Positions 18,487 through 28,115 are shown, counted from the first letter of the stretch. The stretch is DNA of 62,154 bases from Pseudomonadota bacterium (GCA_021777335.1 JAJYDT010000008.1:1-62154); one strand, 5' to 3'. A program made the numbers and translations. Notes: generated by a model from the sequence alone, not told the origin.

Positions 18487-20094
18487 TTATTCAGCGTGTT
18501 GTGTGCTGGCCAGGCGCGCTACTGCAGTAATGAGAACCGGGATAAAAATCAAGACTTCAATGGTTTGACTGTCCGAAAAAAGATCGACGTTCATGTATAC
18601 AAACGCGGCAATACAATATGCAATACCTGCAACACCCACAAAATGATAAAGTTTGTCGCGCGCATGAAAGCAGCGGATGGCGTCACGTAGAAAGTACCCA
18701 TAAAGCGCCACCCAAAGACCCAGGCCAACAAGACCGAGCTGAGACAGCACTAGGAGAAATTTGTTGTGGACGGGCAATGGCAGCCGCAAGGGTGTTTTGC
18801 CCCGCTGCGACAATGTGACGACATCAAGTCTCCCCACAAGCGGCACAATGGGTTTTTGACCCAGCGCGACCCACTGCGGGGTTGTGAACTCGGGGGATTG
18901 TAGTTTCAATCCAGCCTGGGCATATTCGCCAGGACCAACCCCGATAATCGGATATGCCCGAGTTAGATCCAGGGCGACATGGAACATCCGGAAACGCGAT
19001 GCTATTGCCCCGTCACTGCCCTTGCTGCTCAAGCGGTCCATGATCGGCGAAGCTAACATCCCAAGAACGAGCACCGCGACTATGGCAATGCTGGAGCCCG
19101 TTAGCCATGCGCTCTTGGAGATTTCACGACGTTTCAGGAATATGAGAAAAGCTGCCAGAATGGCTAAAGCAAAGGATAGCCACGCCCCCCGAGAGAATGA
19201 CAATAAAATCGCCATGCCAACCGCCAACATGGTGATTAACGCCATGACTTTGAGCAGCCGGTTTTTCAGGCTAAATATGGCCAGCAGGATAAGAGAATAA
19301 AATGTTTCAAAGTGGGCTGTACTATTGGTCTGGCCAAGGGTACCGGTACCGCGCACTAAAGAGGAGCCGACCGGCCCGGTATATTTTTGCAAGCCAAGTA
19401 TTGGTTTGCCACCGGTCAACGAGGTAAAGTTGAAAATGTGGCCTGTCATGTATGAAAGGCCAACAAGTATTGACTCAAAAAATACAATCACCATCACTGC
19501 GATAATCGCAAGAATCACGTCCCCCCGGCTTCTGATTGCTGAGTGGATCAGGACGATAAAAATAAGTATTTTCAGCAATCTCAAAAGCGCCAAGGGGGAG
19601 GAGCTTACTAGTCCGTCCCGAAGATAAAATGCATGGACCAGGTAGGAAACGATGGCCCATGAAAACATGAGCAGCCACACTGTCGCGACTGTTGGCCAAT
19701 AGAAGGCCTTTTCACCGGTGAGCTGTGATTTCGCTAGGAGGAATACAAAAAGCAGGGCAAGCAGCACATCACCTGCATTGATCGTGATCGCTTGTGCAAC
19801 AAACCCTGACCAGACAGGTGGTGCGACGTAGAAAACCTTTTCGATACTCAATGGCATGATGAGTATCCACAGCATCAGACTCAAGATTCGACGGTCCGGG
19901 GAAAGCAAAAGGAACCCCGTACCGAGAATGCCAAGCAGGGCTGCAGCACGATATTTGAGTGACAAGTCACCGAGAAGTATAACTGCCATACCTGCAGCAA
20001 TGGCGAGTGCAACGGTGATCACCGCCTCCAGTATCTGCCGTTCAATAGGCAAGCTATCAAGTGATCGTGATGGTGTGAGAAAGCGCATACGCAT
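18487..20094 (-). CDS. O-antigen polymerase/ligase family membrane protein (Wzy/WaaL-type)
   Basis: A 535-residue protein with about 12 hydrophobic helices and one long periplasmic loop (about residues 360-460) containing YPIIGVGPGEYA and PVHNKFLL, the layout of the Wzy_C superfamily. Such proteins either polymerise repeat units or ligate polymer to an acceptor. Next to a Wza/Wzc pair it is most likely the exopolysaccharide polymerase. Its ATG overlaps the stop of the co-polymerase gene by one base (TGATG). Confidence 0.85.
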   Translation of the reverse strand: MRMRFLTPSRSLDSLPIERQILEAVITVALAIAAGMAVILLGDLSLKYRAAALLGILGTGFLLLSPDRRILSLMLWILIMPLSIEKVFYVAPPVWSGFVAQAITINAGDVLLALLFVFLLAKSQLTGEKAFYWPTVATVWLLMFSWAIVSYLVHAFYLRDGLVSSSPLALLRLLKILIFIVLIHSAIRSRGDVILAIIAVMVIVFFESILVGLSYMTGHIFNFTSLTGGKPILGLQKYTGPVGSSLVRGTGTLGQTNSTAHFETFYSLILLAIFSLKNRLLKVMALITMLAVGMAILLSFSRGAWLSFALAILAAFLIFLKRREISKSAWLTGSSIAIVAVLVLGMLASPIMDRLSSKGSDGAIASRFRMFHVALDLTRAYPIIGVGPGEYAQAGLKLQSPEFTTPQWVALGQKPIVPLVGRLDVVTLSQRGKTPLRLPLPVHNKFLLVLSQLGLVGLGLWVALYGYFLRDAIRCFHARDKLYHFVGVAGIAYCIAAFVYMNVDLFSDSQTIEVLIFIPVLITAVARLASTQHAE

Positions 20095-22067
20095 CAGACG
20101 TTGTCATAAATTATGGCTGGCAGGATCTGTCTTTGACGATTGTGAATGACTCCATCAGGCTCTGCACCGACGTCATACAGTTTTTGTAGCGCTTTACGAA
20201 TCAGTGGTTTACGACTAATACCCGTGGATACTATAAGCAGCGTTTTATCTGATGCCATCCCACATAAAATGGCTTCATTACCACCCAGAACTCCTGTCGT
20301 ATCCACAATGACAAAATTGTAGATTGCACGGAGCGCTTTGAATTGGCTGCTCAGGTACGCACTGTAAATTCCCAGCTCGCCTCTGCGGGCACTATCCCCG
20401 GATGGAATAAAATCAATCGAATACTGGGTCATGGCCACAATCATGGCGGCCATGTCTGATGTTGCCAGAACTGATTCGACAAATCCGGGTTTGGTCTGCG
20501 CCATGAGTGATTTAGTAAGCTGCTGATCTTTAAGATCGGCATCAATAAGTAGTACCTTGAATCTACCACCCTGAGCCAGTGCTCTGGCTAATGCTAACGA
20601 GGCAAAGGATTTTCCTTCCCCCGCTGTGGCGCTAGTCATGGTAATGACTTGTCCAGGAATTGGCCCCGCAGCATTATCCAGGTAGCCAATGATTTGCAGC
20701 AAACCATTGGTAAGCGCGTGTTCGTTAGTCAAGGCGGGTGTTAATGCGGCCGATTGATCGGTTAGTTTTCCGAGCGCCGGCAGACTCCCGACCATTGGTA
20801 GTTTGATGAATCGTTCCGTATCCCACGAGGTATAAATCCTTGGATCTGTAATGCTGAATATGATGGTCAGAGACAAGCCCAAGACGACGCCCAACACCAA
20901 CCCGATTGTGCCGCTGATTACGTAACGGAATACCAGTTTCCCAATCTCCTTTTTAGGGGTGAACGCGGGTTCAACAATACTTATGGGCAGCAATCTATTT
21001 TTGTACATCTTTACCGTGTTGTAGGCCTGGTAACGCCGCACCTTCAGTTGTTCCAGCACCTGTTTTGCTGTCTCGACTTGGGTTTCGCGCTTCAGCAACT
21101 GTTGTAATTGCCTAATCTGGGCAGTCAATCTCGTGACTTGTGGGGCGTTCTGGGTATAGATTTGCTGTGCTTTGGTCAGATGCGTTTGCGTAGCCGCTAA
21201 TTTTTTCGAAAGATTCTCAAGCAGTGGAGTCTGTCGAGAAATATGCGTCATACCGGAAGTGTCCGGCGCTGATGCAATAGCGGATGAAGATGATTGGCCC
21301 GATTCAAGGGCGTGATAGTTTTGCTCTGCGCGCGCGACCATTTTTGATAAGAAATTATAGGAACGCACGGCATCTGCAGCAGAAATTCGATAATACTCAT
21401 CAATAAACGCCTGTGCCAGACCATTCGCCATTTGGGCGACTTTGTTACGGTTAAATGATGGTACAGTCACTGTGATCAGCTCATCCGTTTTCAGGGATGT
21501 AGGAATACTGGATGAAGATTGCAGGACCTGGACTTTGTCTTTGGTCGCGGTACTACCAAGAAACCCCTGTTTTGCGTTTGATAACGAGTTCTTGAACATG
21601 TGTGCCAGGATCAATGTCTTGGGACTGATCCCAGGCAAGCCGGGTGGCAGGCTAGCGGGAAAATATTTCGTAACAAATCCCGAGATATATCCGGTCAACA
21701 CATCGGTGGGTTTTTGGTAAATATCATGCGCCGTAATATGCTGTTGGCGAATCGTAGTAACAAGTGTCGGGATACTCTGTAAGATTTCAGCGCTAGTCCT
21801 ACCTGAGAGAAGCTCCCTGTGAGAAGGAATAAGACCCCGCAGAAATACCGATTCATCTGAGCTGTAGCGAATCAGGATTTGAACTGTGGCTGTCCAGGTC
21901 GGGGGTACTAGAAAAGTCAGAAATATCGCAAGCAAAGGGGGGATGATCACACAGGTCCAGAAAATCTTTGAACGGATGTATACCCGACTCAAAAATTCGC
22001 GCAACGACACATCAGGATTTTTGTCAGCGAACCGCTCTGCATTCTTCGATAAGTCACCTTCGCTCAC
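20094..22067 (-). CDS. Polysaccharide co-polymerase fused to a BY-kinase domain (Wzc-like)
   Basis: A 657-residue chain-length determinant. Membrane helices lie at about 36-56 and 382-405, flanking a periplasmic domain with coiled-coil character (about 285-345). The cytoplasmic domain has Walker A SATAGEGKSF (479-488), Walker A' LLIDAD (506-511) and a Walker B-like FVIVDTTG. The tyrosine-rich tail that BY-kinases phosphorylate is missing; only one Tyr lies in the last few residues, and Walker B lacks the usual DxPP end. It may bind ATP without cycling by tyrosine phosphorylation. GTG start with AGGAAGAG upstream. Confidence 0.88.
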   Translation of the reverse strand: MSEGDLSKNAERFADKNPDVSLREFLSRVYIRSKIFWTCVIIPPLLAIFLTFLVPPTWTATVQILIRYSSDESVFLRGLIPSHRELLSGRTSAEILQSIPTLVTTIRQQHITAHDIYQKPTDVLTGYISGFVTKYFPASLPPGLPGISPKTLILAHMFKNSLSNAKQGFLGSTATKDKVQVLQSSSSIPTSLKTDELITVTVPSFNRNKVAQMANGLAQAFIDEYYRISAADAVRSYNFLSKMVARAEQNYHALESGQSSSSAIASAPDTSGMTHISRQTPLLENLSKKLAATQTHLTKAQQIYTQNAPQVTRLTAQIRQLQQLLKRETQVETAKQVLEQLKVRRYQAYNTVKMYKNRLLPISIVEPAFTPKKEIGKLVFRYVISGTIGLVLGVVLGLSLTIIFSITDPRIYTSWDTERFIKLPMVGSLPALGKLTDQSAALTPALTNEHALTNGLLQIIGYLDNAAGPIPGQVITMTSATAGEGKSFASLALARALAQGGRFKVLLIDADLKDQQLTKSLMAQTKPGFVESVLATSDMAAMIVAMTQYSIDFIPSGDSARRGELGIYSAYLSSQFKALRAIYNFVIVDTTGVLGGNEAILCGMASDKTLLIVSTGISRKPLIRKALQKLYDVGAEPDGVIHNRQRQILPAIIYDNV

Positions 22068-22108
22068 AAAATCTCTTCCTTATAGATCAAGCGGTGTAGG
22101 TTATGCGC

Positions 22109-23821
22109 CTAGGCCGTCAGGCAGTTAGATAATCCGACCACGGTCAGGACGGAAAAGGGTGGCAGTTCGACCATATTGCCGTGCATCATGCGGCGTTCGA
22201 TTCGGATCGAACCGGGCGGCGCCGTCGTATAAGGTTCAAACGCCGGCCTGAACCCCAGTCCCGGTGGAATATCCGGGCCGTTGTTAGCGGTGGGCTCATT
22301 GCCAGTCACGGACATGATTTCCACCCGCTGGGGGGTATAGTTCCGTGGATGGATGCGCACACGGTAGCGGGTCGTCAGACTACGATTGACAAAATTCACA
22401 TAGACACGGCCATCAAACGATCGACGGGTTGCCAGCACCGTGACTTCGGGCACATTCTGTTCTGCAAACATGATCCCAAATTGGGGTGTGTCATAGGTTG
22501 GACTCTCGACGTGGGCGGATATCCGGCGATCGCCCGAATAGCGCGCATAGAGTTCGAAGACCCAATAGGGTACTTTGCGGTGGCCCTGCCAATTAACCCA
22601 TCCCATAAAACTGTCATCGACGAACTTGAAGTAGTTTGATAGCTCAACCCGTGGGTGGGACATGAAGACCTGCAATAGACGTGCGATGTAGACACCTGAA
22701 CCCAGGGTTTTGACATGGTCGAACCAGTAAGGATCAAAGCGCGGCAGAGAATAAAGTGCGCCCCATTCGGTGATCGCGATACCGATCCTGCGCGTCGATT
22801 CATGGCGCGCGATCAGGGCTTCCAGTTCGGTCAAGCTGCGATCCACGGCTTCCGGTGCCGCCCACAAGGCCCGATACACTTCCGGAACCGGGGGGATACC
22901 GACCTTATATAGCATGGGGAAATAGGCATTGTGGACCGCGATCATGTCGATATCAGGGGCCGCCTGCTGCAGCAGTATTCTTGTCCAGTCCGGATAATGC
23001 GTGTTAGGACCGGTGTGCGATTTGGCCACTCCGATCGCAATTGCCTTAATCGTTGGGTCGACACCACGCATGGCCCGGGCAAATTCACGAAATCGTCGTG
23101 CGTAAACTGTGGGAGTGACGCCAATCGGCTGTTCATTGGGATTGCCTGGCAGATAGAGCTCATTGCCGACTTCCCACAATTTGATGCCGATGGGATCTGC
23201 AAAGCCGTCGGCCCTGCGCCTCGCATTATCAGGGGCGTTGGCATAGGCGACCCAGCGGGCCGCCTCTTGTGCAGTGCCGGTACCGGCATTGACTGTCACC
23301 AGTCCCTGGGCGCCTGTTGCCTGCAAGAGTTCGAAGAATTCAGGGCTCCCAAAAAAATTGCGGGATGATCCGGGATCGCTTCCGTGTTTCCGGACAGGAC
23401 GGGATCTGCACGGGCCTGTACCATCGACCCAGTTGTAGTAGTCAGCCAGAATCCCGCCCGGAAATCTGAATACCGTCACGCCCTGCTCCCTGGCAAGTTC
23501 AATCAGTCTGGCCGTGTGTGCAGGGTCTTTGCTAATAAAACCATCGCCATTATTGAACCACTCAAGGTTTGTCCCAAAGATTCTGGGGTCGATCGCGCCC
23601 TGATCCTTTCCGGCATCGACGACACAATCGAGCACCCGACGGGATCGCCTTTGCGGATAGTCCCTTGGTGCATTGACGGTACTCTCGTCGCCAGCGGCGA
23701 CTGTAGGCCCTAGGGCTACCATGCCGGCACCTGCAAGCATGCCGAGCATGATTCGCCTTCTCATGACACCATCGGCGGACAGGGTCGGCTGATTGTCATC
23801 CTTGCTGTTATCATCGGTCAT
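22109..23821 (-). CDS. Secreted GH51-like glycoside hydrolase (alpha-L-arabinofuranosidase-like)
   Basis: A 570-residue protein with a basic N-terminus and hydrophobic segment (MRRRIMLGMLAGAG, about 20-43), a likely export signal, possibly Tat. The (beta/alpha)8 core resembles GH51: FGTNLEWFNN, FRFPGG, WEVGNE (acid/base Glu about 221) and ITEWG (nucleophile Glu about 352), then a C-terminal beta domain. Sitting between the export lipoprotein and co-polymerase genes, it probably trims the polymer in the periplasm or outside, like PslG or AlgL in other systems (analogy, not homology). The start may be the internal ATG at 23764. Confidence 0.82.
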   Translation of the reverse strand: MTDDNSKDDNQPTLSADGVMRRRIMLGMLAGAGMVALGPTVAAGDESTVNAPRDYPQRRSRRVLDCVVDAGKDQGAIDPRIFGTNLEWFNNGDGFISKDPAHTARLIELAREQGVTVFRFPGGILADYYNWVDGTGPCRSRPVRKHGSDPGSSRNFFGSPEFFELLQATGAQGLVTVNAGTGTAQEAARWVAYANAPDNARRRADGFADPIGIKLWEVGNELYLPGNPNEQPIGVTPTVYARRFREFARAMRGVDPTIKAIAIGVAKSHTGPNTHYPDWTRILLQQAAPDIDMIAVHNAYFPMLYKVGIPPVPEVYRALWAAPEAVDRSLTELEALIARHESTRRIGIAITEWGALYSLPRFDPYWFDHVKTLGSGVYIARLLQVFMSHPRVELSNYFKFVDDSFMGWVNWQGHRKVPYWVFELYARYSGDRRISAHVESPTYDTPQFGIMFAEQNVPEVTVLATRRSFDGRVYVNFVNRSLTTRYRVRIHPRNYTPQRVEIMSVTGNEPTANNGPDIPPGLGFRPAFEPYTTAPPGSIRIERRMMHGNMVELPPFSVLTVVGLSNCLTA

Positions 23822-23875
23822 CTATTGTCAACTCGCTCGGTGAAGATCGCACGGAACTCCATGCAGAGAAATTGT

Positions 23876-25207
23876 TTATTTTAACGTCCCCGTATTGACG
23901 GTACTTCCCCGCACGTACGTGTAGTTCACGCTGGTGCCAAACGGTAGCAATCCCCGAATATATTGCGTTACGAATAGATCAGCATGTGCCACGCCGGTCA
24001 TTGGCACGACTACGATATCGCCTGGAGAAAGCTTCAAATCCTGAAACTGACCAGCATCCCCGTTGATGACTGCCTGCACATTGGCATTGTATATCTCGTA
24101 CTGCCCCTTTTGGTCGCGGTGCAGAAGCACAACATCACTCAGATTGCCCCCGGTCACGACCCAACCTGCTGTGGCAATCAACTTCAACAGGGTCATGGAG
24201 TGGGAATATTGATAACGGCCAGGATGCAGAACCTCCCCGCCGATAAAGACGCTCATGTTGTTGGACTTGGCCAGTGAGGCCCAGACGGAAATCGGATTTT
24301 GATAGGCCGGCTGGAGCGCTTTTTTCAGCTCGGTATCCAGCTCGGATAACGTTTTTCCAGCCGCCACAACGGTGCCAGCATCGGGTACAAAGATAGTGCC
24401 ATTCGGCGCCACGTCAACGGTATTTCGAAAATAGTGCAGACCGTTAGGCGCCAAGCGAAGATCCGGCGGCCCACTGGTCACGTCAGCGAGTGACACGCTA
24501 ACCCGAATGGGGTTATGGAAGTATTGATCAGCCTTTGAACTTACTAACGCAGCAGCGGCATCCTGGGTAAGGCCTATCAGCTTGAATCGGCCAAGCAATG
24601 GCATCACGATATCGCCATCTTCCCCCACGCTATAACGCTTGCTCATCCCTTTCAATTGATCCATTGCAGATTTGACAACGGATACCGTAACTCCTGGATT
24701 CCTGAGGATGGATCTATATTCATCGATAAGGGCGGTGCGCAGTTGGGCGAGTGTCATGCCAGTCACACGCAGTTCCTTGCCAAGATAAGGCAGGCTCACC
24801 GTCCCATCGACACGAACCAACAAATCGCCGCCCTTAATGCCCCCTGAATTAAATCCAAATGAGATGACATCACCAGGCGCTATGCGGTAGTTTTTTGTTT
24901 TCGGCGCAAGAACAATATGCACCTCGTTGCCGACGTCTATTTTATAGTTTCTTTTTGTTTCGTTTACCGGATAGACGGAAATTTGCAATTTATCCAGCGG
25001 AGAGATATCAAATTGCTGATCCCCTCGCGGCAAATAGGCGCTCCTGGCAGTAACCTTGACAGGCGGTTTGCCTGGTATTCTCATCAACACGCCTGTATTT
25101 GTTGCGCAACCGGACAACATTAGCAGGCCAAGGATTGGAAACATGATGATCTTTATGCGTTTGCCACTATTATAGTTGGCATTATACGTGCTAATGAGCT
25201 TACTCAT
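23876..25207 (-). CDS. Outer-membrane polysaccharide export lipoprotein (Wza-like)
   Basis: A 443-residue OPX protein. A signal peptide ends in a lipobox LMLSGC near residue 33, so it should be lipid-anchored. Poly_export and SLBB-type beta-grasp repeats follow (YRIAPGDVISFGF, GTVSLPYLGKELRVTGMTL, GGEVLHPGRYQYS). It would form the outer-membrane channel with the Wzc-like protein. The first codon overlaps the stop of the upstream glycosyltransferase by 4 bp. Confidence 0.92.
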   Translation of the reverse strand: MSKLISTYNANYNSGKRIKIIMFPILGLLMLSGCATNTGVLMRIPGKPPVKVTARSAYLPRGDQQFDISPLDKLQISVYPVNETKRNYKIDVGNEVHIVLAPKTKNYRIAPGDVISFGFNSGGIKGGDLLVRVDGTVSLPYLGKELRVTGMTLAQLRTALIDEYRSILRNPGVTVSVVKSAMDQLKGMSKRYSVGEDGDIVMPLLGRFKLIGLTQDAAAALVSSKADQYFHNPIRVSVSLADVTSGPPDLRLAPNGLHYFRNTVDVAPNGTIFVPDAGTVVAAGKTLSELDTELKKALQPAYQNPISVWASLAKSNNMSVFIGGEVLHPGRYQYSHSMTLLKLIATAGWVVTGGNLSDVVLLHRDQKGQYEIYNANVQAVINGDAGQFQDLKLSPGDIVVVPMTGVAHADLFVTQYIRGLLPFGTSVNYTYVRGSTVNTGTLK

Positions 25208-26421
25208 GGTGCAACAGCGTCTCCATCAGATTCCCGACAAGACCCATCCATCGCGGCAGCTTCCATCGCGGCAGCTTCCATCCAGTACAGCAGTGCCTCA
25301 TCGACTGTACTGGCAAATTGGTTCCAGGAATAGCGTTTGACATGGTCGTGGGCCACAATCCCCATTTGCCTGGCCAAGCCCGGAGTCAACGCGAGCCGTG
25401 CAATAGTTTGCGCCCAGCCGTCATCGTCGCCGGGTTCCAATAAATAGCCGGTTTTTTCGTGTACGATGCTTTCTGTTGGGCCCCCACGGGCAATCGCAAC
25501 CACCGGCTTTCCTCTGGCCATGGCTTCGAGTGGCACTATGCCCCAGTCTTCATTAAGGGGGGTAAAGAGGCAAAACGAGGCGGTACGGTAGAGATCAGAA
25601 AGTTGCTGATCGGTGGGTGACAAGCAGAACACCACGCGCTCGTCGTGACCGGCGATTCGCTGCAGGGCCTGTAGATAGGCAGTACTTTTGGCATCAACAA
25701 AACCAGCCACAACCAGGCGCCATGGCTGTGGAAGATTTGCTTTCAGAAATGCGCGGATTCCCTGCTCAATATTTTTTGTCCACATGATGCGACCCGGCAT
25801 CAAAATGTAGGGCTGGTATTCCACGTCCGAAATATCAGCCGACCAGTCGACGCCTGGATGAGCCATGACCATGCGTTTCTCGTCTTCCAATAAACGCCCC
25901 TGAATGATGCGTTTCTTGACCTCGGCACTGGTCGTAATCACACCGGTATAATTTCTCCAGGCACGTCGATCGATTACCCGAAACGCATGCTTGAGAAACC
26001 AATATGGCAGCCTCGCGGCCAAGCTTCGCTGCCTCAGTGCAAGGTGCTCGTAAACAGGATCAAATGCCGCTCTTAACGGGGTACTGCAGATATTGAAGAC
26101 CGGCAAAGAGCGGTTGCGAAATGTAAGCATATCGCCGATACCATCACACCAGACGACGATTGCATCGGTGTCGTCGTCTACCGGTAATTTCTGCATAAAA
26201 GTCTGAATTGTGCTTGCAAGCACCCCGGTGTAGCTTCGTTTGACACTCGTTTTACGCAATTCCCTGACATTCAGAGAACGGAAATCGCTGAAGGTATGTT
26301 CAGCATCATAGAATCCGGTAAAGATGGTCCAGTCATGATGGCTACGTTGCACCAACTCCAATAGGCTGCGTTCGATGCCACCATGCAAGTAAATCCACGG
26401 ATGATAAAGGGCAAATTTCAT
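25204..26421 (-). CDS. GT4-family glycosyltransferase
   Basis: A 405-residue GT-B transferase: KFALYHPWIYLHGGIERS at the N-terminus, YILMPGRIMWTKNIEQG and EDWGIVPLEAMARGKP (EX7E) in the donor half. It is translationally coupled at both ends (4-bp overlaps). The C-terminal tail contains a 15-bp unit repeated in tandem (25248-25277) that encodes MEAAA twice. Confidence 0.9.
   Translation of the reverse strand: MKFALYHPWIYLHGGIERSLLELVQRSHHDWTIFTGFYDAEHTFSDFRSLNVRELRKTSVKRSYTGVLASTIQTFMQKLPVDDDTDAIVVWCDGIGDMLTFRNRSLPVFNICSTPLRAAFDPVYEHLALRQRSLAARLPYWFLKHAFRVIDRRAWRNYTGVITTSAEVKKRIIQGRLLEDEKRMVMAHPGVDWSADISDVEYQPYILMPGRIMWTKNIEQGIRAFLKANLPQPWRLVVAGFVDAKSTAYLQALQRIAGHDERVVFCLSPTDQQLSDLYRTASFCLFTPLNEDWGIVPLEAMARGKPVVAIARGGPTESIVHEKTGYLLEPGDDDGWAQTIARLALTPGLARQMGIVAHDHVKRYSWNQFASTVDEALLYWMEAAAMEAAAMDGSCRESDGDAVAP
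25248..25277. repeat. 15-bp tandem duplication in a glycosyltransferase tail
   Basis: CCATCGCGGCAGCTT is present twice in direct tandem (25248-25262, 25263-25277), followed by a partial third copy. It is in frame and adds MEAAA units near the C-terminus, so copy changes would alter length without breaking the frame. Confidence 0.85.
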
Positions 26422-27536
26422 CTGAGTGCTGTCCTACCGACCACTTCTTGGTAAATGACTTCCTGCATTTTCGCGATTTCACACCAGCGATATTTTTTTG
26501 CTTCTTCTCGCCCGATGTCTCCCAGCACACGACAACGCCCAGGATCACCCCATAGGTCTCCAGCGCCTTCGGCCAGTTCACTGACATTCCCTAAAGTAGC
26601 CAGCACGGCCCATTTTGGAGACAATAGTTCATTGAGATGATCGATATCGAAGGCCAATACGGGTTTTGCGGCAGCCATAGCCTCAAGGGCAGTGATCCCA
26701 AAAGTTTCTTGGCGCGAGGGCATAACCAAAAAACGGCAGTGTTGTAAAAGTTGATGCTTTTCCGGACCCTCGATTCGCCCCATGAGCTGGACGGTATTTA
26801 ACAGGCCTCGCTTGATGATCTGCGATCGCAAATACTCATCTCCTGGCCCGGCTCCCGCGATACGCAGAGGTATGATTTTCTGCGCATTCGCCAGGTATTG
26901 CCAAGCGTCTAGCAGATAATCGAGTCCTTTGTGATGGACGTCCAGTCTGCCAACAAACAACGCGTAATCCCCTGTACAGACGGTATCGGAAAACGCCTCA
27001 TCATCGATGCCGCACGGCACTTTCCAGACGTGTGCAGCGGGGACAAGATCCTTAAAGTAGTCGCCCATCTTATCGGTTTGAACGATGAAGTCGCGGTAGC
27101 GTACGCGTGAGGGGATGGTTCGCATCATTCTTTCAAAAGGAAGTTTGTAGCGTCGTTCCCAATCTTGAAAAAAAAACCATTGCACGATACTGACTACTGG
27201 TTTTTTGGTCCAAAGCGGGAGCATGCAAAACCCAAATGGTGGAGTAAATTCTTCGACAACCAGATCGTGTGGTAGACGGTTTACCATGAAGCCGAGCGTC
27301 GCTAAAAAACTTAAATGATAGGACAAACCAAAAAAGGGTATCCCGAAACCCAGCCGTTGATACTCGAGTTTCCCCCGCAGCACCTTCCTGGAGCAATGTG
27401 GATAAGTGGCTGTCAGAATTTTTATCTGATGACGACTGGAAAGCCTGGAATTGATTTCATAAGTGCGAACAGGTTGTCCACCTCTTAGTGGGTTCTCTGT
27501 GTCATCGGTGTCGGTATGGATAATCAGCATGATCAT
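26418..27536 (-). CDS. GT4-family glycosyltransferase, first gene of reverse polysaccharide block
   Basis: A 372-residue GT-B transferase. The N-terminal region has LRGGQPVRTYEIN, the donor half has ALFVGRLDVHHKGLDYLLDA and ETFGITALEAMAAAKP. It starts at the ATG at 27536 or the next ATG at 27530. It heads the seven-gene reverse unit ending with the sulfotransferase. Together with the neighbouring GT4 and the two forward transferases, it implies a repeat unit of at least four sugars plus the priming sugar. Confidence 0.9.
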   Translation of the reverse strand: MIMLIIHTDTDDTENPLRGGQPVRTYEINSRLSSRHQIKILTATYPHCSRKVLRGKLEYQRLGFGIPFFGLSYHLSFLATLGFMVNRLPHDLVVEEFTPPFGFCMLPLWTKKPVVSIVQWFFFQDWERRYKLPFERMMRTIPSRVRYRDFIVQTDKMGDYFKDLVPAAHVWKVPCGIDDEAFSDTVCTGDYALFVGRLDVHHKGLDYLLDAWQYLANAQKIIPLRIAGAGPGDEYLRSQIIKRGLLNTVQLMGRIEGPEKHQLLQHCRFLVMPSRQETFGITALEAMAAAKPVLAFDIDHLNELLSPKWAVLATLGNVSELAEGAGDLWGDPGRCRVLGDIGREEAKKYRWCEIAKMQEVIYQEVVGRTALR

Positions 27537-28115
27537 TTTCTAAATCGGGTCAGCAATGCCCGGTTTACATTTTTTTGGCGTCAGCAGGTTGTAAAAACCA
27601 GTTGGATGTCCGCGAATGGGGCATGGAATCGCTCCAATCTTGTGGGGTTCGAGAGCAAATCGAAGGTGCCGCCGGGTCGGGTTTGTTGCTGATCGGCGAC
27701 GAGACGCACGACCTACTTAGCACCACCTGTGCCTGAGCCGATGAGATCGCCGCCATGCGCTGGCGCGTCGGGATAATCGATATTGTTTCGTGCATGACCG
27801 CCTGCCCCCGCATGACTACGGACTGTCTAGTGGGTTTCGGCGTTTAGCGTGCGGGCCCCGCAGGGTCAAGCATCATAGTGATCTAACAATGTCTGATTAC
27901 AGCAGAGGCTGATTGTATGGATATCATGACAAGGGTCAAGTAAATTTTTAGGATTCTTGATGAAAATCGCCCGTCCGGGCGGGATAGGAGATGTAATACT
28001 TTAGAGATAATCCGAGGGTAAGCAGATGGGTTATCAAACGTAGGACGCATGGGCATGTTGCGCAAAAAAACCCCGGCTCGAGGCCGGGGTTTTCAAAGAT
28101 TGGCGCAGGGCCAGA
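27537..28115. other. Intergenic region upstream of the reverse polysaccharide block
   Basis: About 580 bp. No credible gene: an 82-codon reverse frame at 27565-27813 has no recognisable domain. It should contain the promoter of the reverse polysaccharide unit, though I cannot point to convincing hexamers. A CGCCCG-TC-CGGGCG hairpin lies at 27968-27981. The terminator of the downstream-facing secreted-protein gene is at 28064-28093. Confidence 0.5.
28064..28093 (-). terminator. Rho-independent terminator of the secreted protein gene
   Basis: AAAACCCCGGC (28067-28077) pairs perfectly with GCCGGGGTTTT (28083-28093) around a 5-nt loop; on the reverse strand the stem is followed by a run of seven T. 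It lies 23 bp after the stop of the gene at 28116-29072. Confidence 0.9.

Noticed and set aside
27565-27813. Reverse 82-codon frame before the polysaccharide block
   Set aside because: Ser/Pro-rich with no domain; the opposite strand is broken by stops.
27968-27981. CGCCCG-TC-CGGGCG hairpin as a terminator
   Set aside because: A 2-nt loop is too tight and only a weak T-rich tail follows; the real terminator of the gene lies at 28064-28093.
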